Shown: positions 1 to 9,139, counted from the stretch's first letter. The stretch is 64,000 nucleotides of DNA from Streptomyces sp. 3214.6 (GCF_900129855.1 NZ_LT670819.1:7998001-8062000), one strand, 5' to 3'. Notes: generated by a model not told the origin, from the sequence alone. Translations and numbers: made by a program.

Positions 1-247
1 CCTGCTGGACTTCATCACCCGGGTGGGCGACTGGCTCGACACCCGCCCGCTCGGGGACGGCGACCGGATCGTGGCGGTCGCCGAGCCCGGCGTGATCCGG
101 GCCGCGGTGGTGTACGCGCTCAAGGCGCCTCCGTCGACGTACTGGAACATCGACGTGCGCCCCCTGTCGACGACCACGGTCACCGGCCGGGGCGGTCGCT
201 GGAACCTGCGGCTCGAAGGGGCCTCGGTTCAGCCCACCCGCATGTAG
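1..247 (+). CDS. histidine phosphatase family protein, C-terminal fragment
   Basis: This is an open frame read from base 2 to the TAG at 245-247; its start lies left of the window. The visible 81 residues include IVAVAEPGVIRAAVVYAL, which fits the second catalytic His region and following helix of the phosphoglycerate-mutase/histidine phosphatase fold, although the motif here reads AEPGVIR where many members have a His. The fragment ends with the strand pattern usual at the family C-terminus. The N-terminal RHG motif cannot be seen, so activity cannot be judged. The gene runs convergently into the next one and the two coding ends overlap by 19 bp. Confidence 0.6.
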   Translation, partial: LLDFITRVGDWLDTRPLGDGDRIVAVAEPGVIRAAVVYALKAPPSTYWNIDVRPLSTTTVTGRGGRWNLRLEGASVQPTRM

Positions 248-687
248 TCGGTGATGAGCAGCAGGTCCTTGGCCGGTCCGGTCACCCGCCAGAGCGTCCG
301 CCAGTGGTCCAGGCCCAGGACAGTGAACTCGCCCCGGTAGAGGTCCGCGGAGCAGGGGTGGTCGGCGAGGTGCCGGCCGCTGGTCAGGTCCAGGCCGTGG
401 AAGGGACGGCCGTCGGCGAACCGCACGTCGGCCGTGCCGGGCGTCGGCCCCGGCAGGAAGCGCAGGGTGCGCTGCGCGGGCCGGGCGACGCCGAGCCACA
501 CGAACGTGCCGGACTCCTCGTGCAGCAGAGCGTCGTGCCCCGGGCCGCCCTCCTCCAGCGCGCTGAACACGGTGATCCCGTCGAAGCGGCCCTCGTCGCC
601 GCTCGCCCGGTCTCGTGCCGACCGCCGCACCCGCCAGCTCCCCGCGAGGTACGCCAGTACGTCCGGAACCGGCCGGAACTCGCTCAT
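229..687 (-). CDS. DUF6314 family protein
   Basis: This 152-residue protein begins MSEFRPVPDVLAYLAGSW. The start at 687 was chosen because a GGGAG ribosome site lies just upstream and because the LAGSWxVxR block, usual at the N-terminus of this family, follows at once. It shows alternating short beta strands (GTFVWLG, RTLRFLPG, ADVRFADGRPFHGLDL) and probably folds as a small lipocalin-like barrel. It has no signal peptide or membrane segment. The function is unknown. The gene ends inside the convergent phosphatase gene (19-bp overlap) and is divergent from the arabinofuranosidase gene, with a 148-bp shared upstream region. Confidence 0.65.
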   Translation of the reverse strand: MSEFRPVPDVLAYLAGSWRVRRSARDRASGDEGRFDGITVFSALEEGGPGHDALLHEESGTFVWLGVARPAQRTLRFLPGPTPGTADVRFADGRPFHGLDLTSGRHLADHPCSADLYRGEFTVLGLDHWRTLWRVTGPAKDLLLITDYMRVG

Positions 688-759
688 CTCCCGTCGTCCT
701 CCGTCACATCCGTTGCTGCACGCCCCATTGACGCGTCTCGGACCCCTCCCTATCTTGCC

Positions 760-794
760 GTTCGAAGTGCTGATCATCGTCCGACATCTCGAAC
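760..794. promoter_or_regulatory. inverted repeat upstream of the arabinofuranosidase gene
   Basis: GTTCGA at 760-765 and its exact complement TCGAAC at 789-794 face each other across 23 bases, about 40 bp ahead of the GH51 start. The arms are only 6 bp long. The position fits an operator for a sugar-responsive repressor, but no regulator gene lies beside it. Confidence 0.25.
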
Positions 795-835
795 AACTGA
801 CATACAACGCGCACCACTGAGCCGCGGAGTCATCC

Positions 836-3325
836 ATGTCACGCAGCACCACCCGCACCCGCTGGAGAATCGGTCTCACCTCGACCGCGCTTCTGACGGC
901 CACCGCCCTCGTCCCCGCCCCCGCGCACGCCGAGGCCGTGACCGACTACGCCATCACCGTCGACCCCACCGCCAAGGGCGCGAAGATCGACGACACGATG
1001 TACGGCGTCTTCTTCGAGGACATCAACCGGGCGGCCGACGGCGGCCTCTACGCCGAGCTCGTGCAGAACCGATCCTTCGAGTACTCCACCGTCGACAACC
1101 GGTCATACACCCCGCTGACCTCCTGGACGGTCGACGGCACCGCACAGGTCCTGAACGACTCGGGCCGCCTCAACGAGCGCAACCGCAACTACCTCTCCCT
1201 GGGCGCCGGTTCATCCGTGACCAACGCCGGCTACAACACCGGTGTCCGGGTCGAGCAGGGCAAGACGTACGACTTCTCGGTGTGGGCCCGCGCCGAGAGC
1301 GGCACCACCCTGACGGTGTCGTTGCAGGACGCCGACGGCACCCTGGCCACCGCCCGCAAGGTGGCCGTGAAGGCCGGCGGCTGGGCGCGGTACAAGGCCG
1401 TCTTCACCGCTACCCGGACCAGCAGCAACGGCCGGCTGGGCGTGGCCTCCTCGGCGGCGACTGCCCTGGACATGGTGTCCCTGTTCCCCCGTGACACCTA
1501 CCGGGGCGAGCCCAACGGCCTGCGCAAGGACCTCGCCCAGAAGGTCGCCGCCCTGCACCCGGGCTTCGTGCGCTTCCCCGGCGGCTGCCTGGTCAACACC
1601 GGCTCCATGCAGGACTACAGCGAGGCCTCCGGCTACCAGCGCGCCCGCTCCTACCAGTGGAAGGACACCATCGGACCCGTAGAGCAGCGCGCCACCAACT
1701 CCAACTTCTGGGGCTACAACCAGAGTTACGGCCTCGGCTACTACGAGTACTTCCGCTTCGCCGAGGACATCGGCGCGATGCCACTGCCCGTGGTCCCCGC
1801 CCTGGTGACCGGCTGCGGCCAGAACAAGGCCGTGGTCGACGACGCGCTGCTCCAGCGCCACATCCAGGACACCCTCGATCTCATCGAGTTCGCCAACGGC
1901 CCGGTCACCTCGACCTGGGGCAAGAAGCGCGCGCAGATGGGTCACCCCAAGCCCTTCCACCTCACCCACCTCGAGGTCGGCAACGAGGAGAACCTCCCGA
2001 CCGAGTTCTTCGCCCGCTTCAAGCAGTTCCGCGCCGCCATCGCGGCCAAGTACCCGAACGTCACCGTCATCTCCAACTCCGGCCCGGACGACTCCGGTTC
2101 GACCTTCGACACGGCCTGGCAGCTCAACAGGGACGCCAAGGTCGACATGGTCGACGAGCACTACTACAACAGCCCGCAGTGGTTCCTGCAGAACAACGAC
2201 CGCTACGACTCCTACGACCGCGGCGGCCCCAAGGTCTTCCTCGGCGAGTACGCCTCCCAGGGCAACGCCTTCAAGAACGGCCTCTCCGAAGCCGCCTTCA
2301 TGACCGGCCTCGAACGCAACGCGGACGTCGTCAAACTGGCCTCCTACGCCCCCCTGTTCGCCAACGAGGACTACGTCCAGTGGCGCCCTGACCTGGTGTG
2401 GTTCAACAACCACGCCTCCTGGAACTCGGCCAACTACGAGGTCCAGAAGCTGTTCATGACCAACGTCGGCGACCGCGTCGTGCCGTCGACGGCCACCGGA
2501 ACCCCGTCCCTGCAGGGCCCGATCACCGGCGCCGTCGGCCTGTCGACCTGGGCGACCAGCGCGGCCTACGACGACGTCAAGGTGACCGACGCGGACGGCA
2601 CCCCGCTGCTGAGCGACGACTTCTCCGGCGACGCCTCGAAGTGGACGCACACCGGCGGCGGCAGCTGGTCGCTCCAGGACGGCCAGTACGTGCAGACCGA
2701 CACCGCCGCCGAGAACACCATGGTCTCCGCCGGTGACCCGAGCTGGCACGACTACGACCTGCATGTGAAGGCCACCAAGAAGTCCGGCAAGGAGGGCTTC
2801 CTCGTCGCCTTCGGCGTCAAGGACACCGGCAACTACTACTGGTGGAACCTGGGCGGCTGGAACAACACCCAGTCCGCCGTCGAACAGGCCGTGGACGGCG
2901 GCAAGTCGACGCTGATCTCCAAGGCGGGAAGTGTGGAGACGGGCCGCGCCTACGACGTCGACGTGAAGGTGCGCGGCCGCCAGGTCACCCTCTACCTCGA
3001 CGGCCAGGAGTGGGGCAGCTTCACCGACGACAAGCCGGCCGAGCCCTTCCGCCAGGTCGTCACGAAGGACAAGAAGACCGGTGACCTGATCGTCAAGGTC
3101 GTCAACGCCCAGTCCACGGACGCCCGTACGGCGATCGACCTCGGTGGCGCCAAGGTCGCCGCCAAGGCCAGGGTGACCACGCTGGCCGCCGCACCGGACG
3201 CGGTCAACACCGAGACCGCGACCCCGGTCGCACCGGTGACCTCCACCTTCACCGGAGTCTCCGGCAGGTTCACCTACACCTTCCCGGCGAACTCGATCAC
3301 CTTCCTGCGGATCAAGCAGCGGTAG
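836..3325 (+). CDS. secreted GH51 alpha-L-arabinofuranosidase with carbohydrate-binding modules
   Basis: This 829-residue exported enzyme is predicted to release terminal alpha-L-arabinose from arabinan or arabinoxylan. Residues 1-32 form a Sec-type signal peptide ending APAHA. The GH51 fold opens with YGVFFEDINRAADGGLYAELVQNRSFE. Residues about 95-220 look like a CBM4/9-type module. The barrel follows, with acid/base Glu384 in EVGNEEN and nucleophile Glu471 in FLGEYAS. A beta-rich segment at about 580-715 (LLSDDFSGDASKW to QVTLYLDGQEWGSF) resembles a concanavalin/laminin-G-like module inserted in the C-terminal region, which ends in the usual arabinofuranosidase beta domain. Transcription is probably single-gene, and an inverted repeat lies upstream. 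Confidence 0.9.
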   Translation: MSRSTTRTRWRIGLTSTALLTATALVPAPAHAEAVTDYAITVDPTAKGAKIDDTMYGVFFEDINRAADGGLYAELVQNRSFEYSTVDNRSYTPLTSWTVDGTAQVLNDSGRLNERNRNYLSLGAGSSVTNAGYNTGVRVEQGKTYDFSVWARAESGTTLTVSLQDADGTLATARKVAVKAGGWARYKAVFTATRTSSNGRLGVASSAATALDMVSLFPRDTYRGEPNGLRKDLAQKVAALHPGFVRFPGGCLVNTGSMQDYSEASGYQRARSYQWKDTIGPVEQRATNSNFWGYNQSYGLGYYEYFRFAEDIGAMPLPVVPALVTGCGQNKAVVDDALLQRHIQDTLDLIEFANGPVTSTWGKKRAQMGHPKPFHLTHLEVGNEENLPTEFFARFKQFRAAIAAKYPNVTVISNSGPDDSGSTFDTAWQLNRDAKVDMVDEHYYNSPQWFLQNNDRYDSYDRGGPKVFLGEYASQGNAFKNGLSEAAFMTGLERNADVVKLASYAPLFANEDYVQWRPDLVWFNNHASWNSANYEVQKLFMTNVGDRVVPSTATGTPSLQGPITGAVGLSTWATSAAYDDVKVTDADGTPLLSDDFSGDASKWTHTGGGSWSLQDGQYVQTDTAAENTMVSAGDPSWHDYDLHVKATKKSGKEGFLVAFGVKDTGNYYWWNLGGWNNTQSAVEQAVDGGKSTLISKAGSVETGRAYDVDVKVRGRQVTLYLDGQEWGSFTDDKPAEPFRQVVTKDKKTGDLIVKVVNAQSTDARTAIDLGGAKVAAKARVTTLAAAPDAVNTETATPVAPVTSTFTGVSGRFTYTFPANSITFLRIKQR

Positions 3326-3456
3326 CCGGTCCACCTGCCCGACCACAGCTGTTCTCCCGGGGACACCCGACCCACCGCGAGCGCCGGCCGTCCAAGGCGG
3401 CGCATCAACGCCGGTGCGGGGAGGCGCCCCGGGAGAACGCCGGCGGTCGCTCCGCC

Positions 3457-4197
3457 TCAGGACGGGGCGAGGACGCAGAACTCGTGGCCCTCCGGGTCGG
3501 CCAGGCACGTCCACGGGACGTCGCCCTGGCCGACGTCGAGGTCGGTGGCGCCGAGGGCCCGCAGCCGGGCCACCTCCGCCGCCTTGTCGTCGCCGGGGCG
3601 GGGAAGCAGGTCGAGATGGACGCGGTCCGGCACGGTCTTCACGCCGGGCGTGCGGAGAAACTCGAGATACGGGCCCACACCCTTCGCGTTGCGCAACACC
3701 GCTTGATCGTCGGTCACCTCGTGCAGCGTCCAGTCCGTCGCCCCGCCCCAGAACCGGGCCATGGCCCGCGGATCCACGCAGTCGACGACCACCGCGGCGA
3801 TCGGCCCGGTGTCCCGGTAGACCTCCCGAGGCTCCAGCACGCAGAACTCGTTGCCCTCGGGGTCGGCGAGGACCGTCCACGGCACGTCGCCCTGACCCAC
3901 GTCGACGGGCGTCGCACCGAGCGCCTTCAGACGCGCGACCAGCTCCGCCTGATGGGCCGCGGAGGCGGTGGCGAGATCGAGGTGCACACGGTTCTTCGTC
4001 GCGGCCTTGGCTTCCGGCACGGGAACGAAGTCGATGCCGAGAACCACCGGGTCCGGCCAGACGAGGCCGCCGGCGGGTCCGACGTAGGTGGTCACGCCGG
4101 GACTGTAGGCACTCCAGCCGAGCGCCTGCGCCCAGAACCGGCCCACCGCCGCATGATCAAGAGCCTTGATGTTCACCATGACGGGTCTCAGTGCCAT
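3457..4197 (-). CDS. VOC (glyoxalase-fold) protein, tandem domains
   Basis: This 246-residue protein has two successive vicinal-oxygen-chelate domains. Each half repeats the pattern ALDHAAVGRFWAQALGW or VDCVDPRAMARFWGGATDW, then RVHLDL, then ADPEGNEFCVLEP or ADPEGHEFCVLAP. The His in RVHLDL and the Glu in GNEFCVL/GHEFCVL are the usual metal-ligand positions. The substrate cannot be named; close relatives are often annotated as glyoxalase/bleomycin-resistance-like proteins. The start ATG at 4197 has no strong ribosome site, and an ATG at 4179 is an alternative. The gene is divergent from argC, with 81 bp between starts, so its promoter may overlap the ARG boxes. Confidence 0.8.
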   Translation of the reverse strand: MALRPVMVNIKALDHAAVGRFWAQALGWSAYSPGVTTYVGPAGGLVWPDPVVLGIDFVPVPEAKAATKNRVHLDLATASAAHQAELVARLKALGATPVDVGQGDVPWTVLADPEGNEFCVLEPREVYRDTGPIAAVVVDCVDPRAMARFWGGATDWTLHEVTDDQAVLRNAKGVGPYLEFLRTPGVKTVPDRVHLDLLPRPGDDKAAEVARLRALGATDLDVGQGDVPWTCLADPEGHEFCVLAPS

Positions 4198-4224
4198 GCA
4201 CGTGATCTTATGCGCCGCACCAGA

Positions 4225-4260
4225 TTGTATAAACGTGCATAGCGACGTATAGTCATGCCA
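4225..4260 (+). promoter_or_regulatory. argC promoter with ARG-box-like ArgR operators
   Basis: A -35-like TTGTAT at 4225-4230 and a -10-like TATAGT at 4248-4253 are 17 bp apart. Superimposed are two AT-rich ARG-box-like sequences, GTATAAACGTGCATA (4227-4241) and CGTATAGTCATGCCA (4246-4260), separated by a short gap, as expected for hexameric ArgR. ArgR with arginine would therefore block polymerase directly. The same kind of sites precede argH. Confidence 0.7.
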
Positions 4261-4278
4261 TCCAAGAGGAGGGTGGAC

Positions 4279-5307
4279 ATGGCGGTACGTGCGGCGGTGG
4301 CCGGAGCGAGCGGGTACGCGGGCGGAGAGGTGCTGCGTCTGCTCCTCGCGCACCCCGAGATCGAGATCGGCGCCCTGACCGGCAATTCCAACGCGGGCCA
4401 GAAACTGGGCACGCTCCAGCCGCACCTGCTGCCGCTGGCCGGCCGGGTGCTCGACGAGACCACCCCCGAGGTCCTCGCCGGACACGACGTCGTCTTCCTC
4501 GCCCTCCCGCACGGCCAGTCCGCCGCGGTCGCCGAGCAGCTCGGCCCGGACGTGCTCGTCGTCGACATGGGCGCCGACTTCCGGCTGAAGAACCCGGCCG
4601 ACTGGGAGCGGTTCTACGGCTCCGCGCACGCCGGGACCTGGCCCTACGGCCTCCCCGAACTGCCGGGCGGCCGCGCAGCGCTGGAGGGGTCCAAGCGCAT
4701 CGCGGTCCCCGGTTGCTACCCCACGGCCGTCTCGCTGGCCCTGTTCCCCGCGTACGCGGCGGGGCTGGCCGAGCAGGAGGCCGTGATCGTCGCCGCCTCC
4801 GGCACCTCCGGCGCCGGCAAGGCGCCCAAGCCGCACCTGCTGGGCTCCGAGGTCATGGGCTCCATGTCCCCGTACGGCGTCGGCGGCGGCCACCGGCACA
4901 CCCCCGAGATGATCCAGAACCTCAGCGCGGCGGCCGGGGAGCCGGTCACGGTCTCCTTCACCCCGACCCTCGCGCCGATGTCCCGCGGGATCCTCGCCAC
5001 ATGCACCGCCAAGGCGAAGCCCGGCGTCACCGCCGAGTCCGTCCGCGCCGCCTACGAGAAGGCCTTCGCCGACGAGCCCTTCGTCCACCTGCTTCCCGAG
5101 GGCCAGTGGCCGGCCACGGCGTCCGTCCACGGTTCCAACGCCGTTCAGGTACAGGTCGCCCACGACGAGGCGGCGGGCCGCATCATCGCGATCAGCGCCA
5201 TCGACAACCTGACCAAGGGCACCGCGGGTGGCGCCCTGCAGAGCATGAACATCGCCCTCGGACTCGACGAGACCACCGGGCTTTCCACGATCGGAGTCGC
5301 ACCGTGA
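4279..5307 (+). CDS. argC: N-acetyl-gamma-glutamyl-phosphate reductase
   Basis: ArgC (342 residues) reduces N-acetylglutamyl phosphate to the semialdehyde using NADPH, the third step of arginine synthesis in the cytoplasm. The N-terminal Rossmann motif is AGASGYAGGEVLRLLL. The catalytic Cys lies in the block VPGCYPTAVSLAL, and GGGHRHTPE supplies the usual catalytic-site His. The start at 4279 is preceded by AAGAGGAGGG at a good distance; the longer frame from 4255 lacks this. It is the first gene of argC-J-B-D-R, and its stop overlaps the argJ start by 4 bp. It is repressed by ArgR through the boxes at 4225-4260. Confidence 0.96.
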   Translation: MAVRAAVAGASGYAGGEVLRLLLAHPEIEIGALTGNSNAGQKLGTLQPHLLPLAGRVLDETTPEVLAGHDVVFLALPHGQSAAVAEQLGPDVLVVDMGADFRLKNPADWERFYGSAHAGTWPYGLPELPGGRAALEGSKRIAVPGCYPTAVSLALFPAYAAGLAEQEAVIVAASGTSGAGKAPKPHLLGSEVMGSMSPYGVGGGHRHTPEMIQNLSAAAGEPVTVSFTPTLAPMSRGILATCTAKAKPGVTAESVRAAYEKAFADEPFVHLLPEGQWPATASVHGSNAVQVQVAHDEAAGRIIAISAIDNLTKGTAGGALQSMNIALGLDETTGLSTIGVAP

Positions 5308-6455
5308 GCGTCACGGCAGCCAAGGGATTCCAGGCTGCGGGCATCGCCGCCGGAATCAAGGAGAACGGCAACCCGGACCTGGCCCTCGTGGTCAACACCG
5401 GGCCCCGTCTGTCCGCCGCGGGCGTCTTCACCTCCAACCGTGTGAAGGCCGCGCCGGTCCTGTGGTCCGAGCAGGTCCTCAAGGGCGGTCAGGTGTCCGC
5501 GGTGATCCTCAACTCCGGCGGCGCCAACGCCTGCACGGGGTCGAAGGGCTTCCAGGACACCCACGCGACCGCCGAGAAGGTCGCCGAGGTGCTGGGGCAC
5601 AACGCGGCCGAGGTCGCCGTCGCGTCCACCGGCCTCATCGGCGTCCTGCTCCCGATGGACAAGCTGCTCCCGGGAGTCGGGACCGCCGCGGCCCAGCTCT
5701 CCGAGCACGGCGGCGAGAAGGCCGCCATCGCCATCAAGACCACCGACACCGTCCACAAGACGTCCGTCGTCACCAAGGACGGCTGGACCGTCGGCGGCAT
5801 GGCCAAGGGCGCGGGCATGCTCGCCCCCGGCCTCGCCACCATGCTGGTCGTCCTCACCACCGACGCCGACCTCGACAGCGCGACCCTGGACCGGGCGCTG
5901 CGCGCCGCCACCAGGGTCACCTTCGACCGGGTCGACTCCGACGGCTGCATGTCCACCAACGACACCGTGCTGCTGCTCGCCTCCGGCGCCTGTGAAATCA
6001 CCCCGGAGTACGAGGAGTTCGCCGCGGCCGTCCGGACCGTCTGCGACGATCTCGGCCGGCAGCTGATCCGGGACGCCGAGGGCGCCGGCAAGGACATCAA
6101 GATCGAGGTCGTGGGCGCGGCGAGCGAGGACGACGCCGTGGAGGTGGGCCGCTCCATCGCCCGCAACAACCTCCTCAAGTGCGCCATCCACGGCGAGGAC
6201 CCCAACTGGGGCCGCGTGCTCTCCGCGATCGGCACCACGAAGGCCGCCTTCGAGCCGGACCGGCTCAACGTCGCCATCAACGGCGTCTGGGTGTGCAAGA
6301 ACGGCAGCGTCGGCGAGGACCGCGAGAAGGTCGACATGCGCTACCGCGAGGTGCACATCGTCGCCGACCTCGCCGCCGGCTCCGAGACCGCCACCATCTG
6401 GACCAACGACCTCACCGCCGAATACGTCCACGAGAACAGCGCGTACGCCTCATGA
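5304..6455 (+). CDS. argJ: bifunctional ornithine acetyltransferase/N-acetylglutamate synthase
   Basis: ArgJ (383 residues) transfers acetyl from N-acetylornithine to glutamate, making the pathway cyclic. The precursor is expected to cleave itself before Thr179, in the block KGAGMLAPGLATML, to give alpha and beta chains, with Thr179 as the new N-terminal nucleophile. Other family blocks are visible: LNSGGANACTG, STGLIGVLLPM and GEDPNWGR near the end. The GTG start overlaps the argC TGA (GTGA). The ArgB ATG overlaps this stop by 4 bp, so translation is coupled. Some ArgJ enzymes also use acetyl-CoA; this cannot be decided from sequence. Confidence 0.96.
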   Translation: MSVTAAKGFQAAGIAAGIKENGNPDLALVVNTGPRLSAAGVFTSNRVKAAPVLWSEQVLKGGQVSAVILNSGGANACTGSKGFQDTHATAEKVAEVLGHNAAEVAVASTGLIGVLLPMDKLLPGVGTAAAQLSEHGGEKAAIAIKTTDTVHKTSVVTKDGWTVGGMAKGAGMLAPGLATMLVVLTTDADLDSATLDRALRAATRVTFDRVDSDGCMSTNDTVLLLASGACEITPEYEEFAAAVRTVCDDLGRQLIRDAEGAGKDIKIEVVGAASEDDAVEVGRSIARNNLLKCAIHGEDPNWGRVLSAIGTTKAAFEPDRLNVAINGVWVCKNGSVGEDREKVDMRYREVHIVADLAAGSETATIWTNDLTAEYVHENSAYAS

Positions 6456-7396
6456 GCAACGTCACGCGGAAGCACACCGCGCTCCCCAAGGCCCAGATCC
6501 TCATCGAGGCGCTGCCCTGGCTGACCCGCCACAACGGCAAGACCGTCGTCATCAAGTTCGGCGGCAACGCCATGATCGACGAGGAGCTGAAGGCCGCCTT
6601 CGCGCAGGACGTCGTCTTCCTGCGGCACGCCGGCCTCAACGTCGTCGTCGTGCACGGCGGCGGCCCGCAGATCAGCGCCGCCCTCGACAAGCACGGCATC
6701 GTCAGCGAGTTCAAGGCCGGCCTGCGCGTCACCACCGAGGACGCCATGGACGTCGTACGGATGGTGCTGGCCGGGCAGGTCCAGCGCGAGCTGGTCGGCC
6801 TGCTCAACCAGCACGGACCCCTCGCCGTGGGTCTCACCGGCGAGGACGCGCACACCATCACCGCCACCAAGCACCGGCCCGAGATCGACGGCGAGTTGGT
6901 CGACATCGGGCGGGTGGGCGAGATCACCGCGATCGACACGGGCGCCATCGAGGCACTGCTCGCCGACGGCCGCATCCCGGTCGTCTCCTCGATCGCCCGT
7001 AGCCAGGACGACGGACATGTCTACAACGTCAATGCTGATACGGCGGCTGCGGCACTCGCTGCTGCGCTGGGCGCCGAAACCCTCATGGTCCTCACGGACG
7101 TCGAGGGCCTCTACGAGGACTGGCCCAACTCCGACGAGGTGATCAGCCGGCTCACCGCCTCCCAACTGGAGAAGCTGCTGCCGGAGTTGAGCTCCGGCAT
7201 GGTCCCGAAGATGGAGGGCTGCCTGCACGCCGTGCGTGGCGGCGTGAACACGGCCCGGGTCATCGACGGGCGGGTCCAGCACTCGATCCTGCTGGAGATC
7301 TTCACCGACGAGGGCATCGGCACGATGGTCGTGGCCGACGAGAAGCCGGACGCACAGCCGCAGGCACAGCCGCACGCACAGGGGGAGCCGTCATGA
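6452..7396 (+). CDS. argB: acetylglutamate kinase
   Basis: ArgB (314 residues) phosphorylates N-acetylglutamate and is commonly the arginine-feedback-inhibited step. The amino-acid kinase fold shows VIKFGGNAM at the N-terminus, VVVHGGGPQIS, and NVNADTAAAALAAALGAE for ATP and substrate binding. The C-terminus carries a Gln/Pro/Ala-rich extension (AQPQAQPHAQGEPS) that is not part of the catalytic core and comes from short CGCAGGCACAG-like repeats in the DNA. ATGA overlaps join it to argJ before and argD after. Confidence 0.95.
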   Translation: MSNVTRKHTALPKAQILIEALPWLTRHNGKTVVIKFGGNAMIDEELKAAFAQDVVFLRHAGLNVVVVHGGGPQISAALDKHGIVSEFKAGLRVTTEDAMDVVRMVLAGQVQRELVGLLNQHGPLAVGLTGEDAHTITATKHRPEIDGELVDIGRVGEITAIDTGAIEALLADGRIPVVSSIARSQDDGHVYNVNADTAAAALAAALGAETLMVLTDVEGLYEDWPNSDEVISRLTASQLEKLLPELSSGMVPKMEGCLHAVRGGVNTARVIDGRVQHSILLEIFTDEGIGTMVVADEKPDAQPQAQPHAQGEPS

Positions 7397-8586
7397 GCAA
7401 CGAGGAACTGACCGCGCGGTGGCAGACCGCGCTCATGAACAACTACGGCACGCCGCTGCTGCCCCTGGTGCGCGGCGCGGGCGCAAAGGTGTGGGACGCC
7501 GACGGCAAGGAGTACCTCGACTTCGTCGGAGGCATCGCCGTCAACGCGCTCGGGCACGCCCACCCGGCCGTCGTCGACGCCGTGAGCCGGCAGATCGGCT
7601 CCCTCGGCCACATCTCCAACTTCTTCATGGCCGAGCCGACCGTCACGCTCGCCGAACGGCTCCTGACGCACTTCGGCCGGGACGGCCGGGTCTTCTTCTG
7701 CAACTCGGGTGCCGAGGCCAACGAAACCGCCTTCAAGATCGGCCGGCTGACCGGGCGCACCCACGTCGTCGCCACCGAGGGCGCCTTCCACGGCCGCACC
7801 ATGGGCGCCCTCGCGCTCACCGGCCAACCCGGCAAGCGGGACCCGTTCCTGCCGCTGCCCGGCGACGTCACCCATGTGCCGTTCGGCGACGCGCAGGCGC
7901 TGGCCGCCGCGGTCACCGAAGACACGGCGCTCGTCGTCCTCGAACCCATCCAGGGCGAACTGGGCGTCGTCGTGCCGCCCGTCGGCTACCTCAAGGCTGC
8001 CCGCGCGATCACCGCCGCGACCGGCGCGCTGCTGGTCCTGGACGAGGTACAGACCGGCATCGGCCGGACCGGGCACTGGTTCGAGTACCAGGCCCACGAA
8101 GGTGTGCTGCCCGACGTCGTGACGCTGGCGAAGGGCCTCGGCGGAGGGCTGCCGCTGGGCGCGACCGTCGCCTTCGGGCGGGCCGCCGAACTGCTGCAAC
8201 CCGGGCACCACGGCACGACCTTCGGCGGCAACCCGGTCGCCTGCGCCGCCGGACTCGCCGTCCTCGACACCATCGAGAACGAGGGGTTGCTGGAGAACGT
8301 CAAGCAGCAGAGCGAGAGGTTGCGGGACGGAATCGAGGGTACGGGCCACCCGTTGATCGATTATGTCCGGGGCGCGGGCCTCCTGCTGGGTATCGTGCTC
8401 ACCGAGCCCCTCGCGCCCCAGGTGCGCGCGGCGGCTCAGGAGGCCGGCTTCCTGGTGAACGCGCCCGCTCCCGACGTCGTCCGGCTGATGCCGCCGCTGA
8501 ACCTCGGCGACGACGAGGCGGAGGCGTTCCTCGGGGCCCTGCCCGGCATCCTCGACGCAGTGAACGGGGACCGATCCGGAGAATGA
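7393..8586 (+). CDS. argD: acetylornithine aminotransferase
   Basis: ArgD (397 residues) is a class-III PLP aminotransferase that converts N-acetylglutamate semialdehyde to N-acetylornithine with glutamate as donor. Visible landmarks are VWDADGKEYLDFVGGIAVNALGHAHP, the FCNSGAEANETAFKI loop, the VLDEVQTGIGRTG motif with the PLP-ring Asp, and Lys247 in LAKGLGGGLPLGA as Schiff-base lysine. The start overlaps the argB stop as ATGA. It is followed closely by argR (7-bp gap). It may also act as succinyldiaminopimelate aminotransferase, as in other bacteria. Confidence 0.95.
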   Translation: MSNEELTARWQTALMNNYGTPLLPLVRGAGAKVWDADGKEYLDFVGGIAVNALGHAHPAVVDAVSRQIGSLGHISNFFMAEPTVTLAERLLTHFGRDGRVFFCNSGAEANETAFKIGRLTGRTHVVATEGAFHGRTMGALALTGQPGKRDPFLPLPGDVTHVPFGDAQALAAAVTEDTALVVLEPIQGELGVVVPPVGYLKAARAITAATGALLVLDEVQTGIGRTGHWFEYQAHEGVLPDVVTLAKGLGGGLPLGATVAFGRAAELLQPGHHGTTFGGNPVACAAGLAVLDTIENEGLLENVKQQSERLRDGIEGTGHPLIDYVRGAGLLLGIVLTEPLAPQVRAAAQEAGFLVNAPAPDVVRLMPPLNLGDDEAEAFLGALPGILDAVNGDRSGE

Positions 8587-8593
8587 GACGACG

Positions 8594-9139
8594 ATGAGTC
8601 AGGCGCAGGACCATGAGCAGGCCGGGGTCAATGGGCCCGCCGTGCCGCAGACCCGCACCGCGCGTCACCGCCGGATCGTGGACATCCTCAACCGGCAACC
8701 GGTGCGGTCGCAGAGCCAGTTGGCGAAGCTGCTGGCCGACGACGGGTTGAGCGTCACCCAGGCGACGTTGTCGCGGGACCTGGACGAGCTGAACGCGGTG
8801 AAGATCCGCAACACCGACGGCGACCTCATCTACGCGGTGCCCAGTGAGGGGGGTTTCCGGACTCCCCGGGCACCGCTGGGGGAGTCGGCGAAGGAGGAGC
8901 GGATGCGGCGGCTGTCGCAGGAGCTGCTGATCTCCGCGGAGGCCTCCGCCAACCTCGTGGTCCTGCGTACCCCGCCTGGGGCGGCCCAGTTCCTCGCCTC
9001 GGCGATCGACCAGGCCGAGCTGCAGGACATCCTCGGCACGATCGCGGGCGACGACACGTTGCTGCTGATCAGCCGGGAGCCGACCGGCGGCCAGGCGCTG
9101 GCGGATCACTTGCTGCGGCTGGCTCAGAACGGCCACTGA
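8594..9139 (+). CDS. argR: arginine repressor
   Basis: ArgR (181 residues) is the arginine-dependent repressor of this operon. Residues about 18-90 form the winged-helix DNA-binding domain (RHRRIVDILNRQPVRSQSQL, then LSVTQATLSRDLDELNAVK). The C-terminal half is the oligomerisation and arginine-binding domain, with DDTLLLISREPTGG, where the Asp pair contacts arginine. The N-terminal 17 residues are a short variable tail. It lies at the end of the arg operon and so should repress its own transcription through the boxes upstream of argC; argH has matching sites at 22.2 kb. Confidence 0.95.
   Translation: MSQAQDHEQAGVNGPAVPQTRTARHRRIVDILNRQPVRSQSQLAKLLADDGLSVTQATLSRDLDELNAVKIRNTDGDLIYAVPSEGGFRTPRAPLGESAKEERMRRLSQELLISAEASANLVVLRTPPGAAQFLASAIDQAELQDILGTIAGDDTLLLISREPTGGQALADHLLRLAQNGH

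Noticed and set aside
1211..3880. Long minus-strand open frame opposite the arabinofuranosidase gene
   Set aside because: It is a mirror of the codon bias of the GH51 gene; it has no ribosome site and its composition (Gly/Val/Asp/Arg runs) is typical of an antisense frame in GC-rich DNA.
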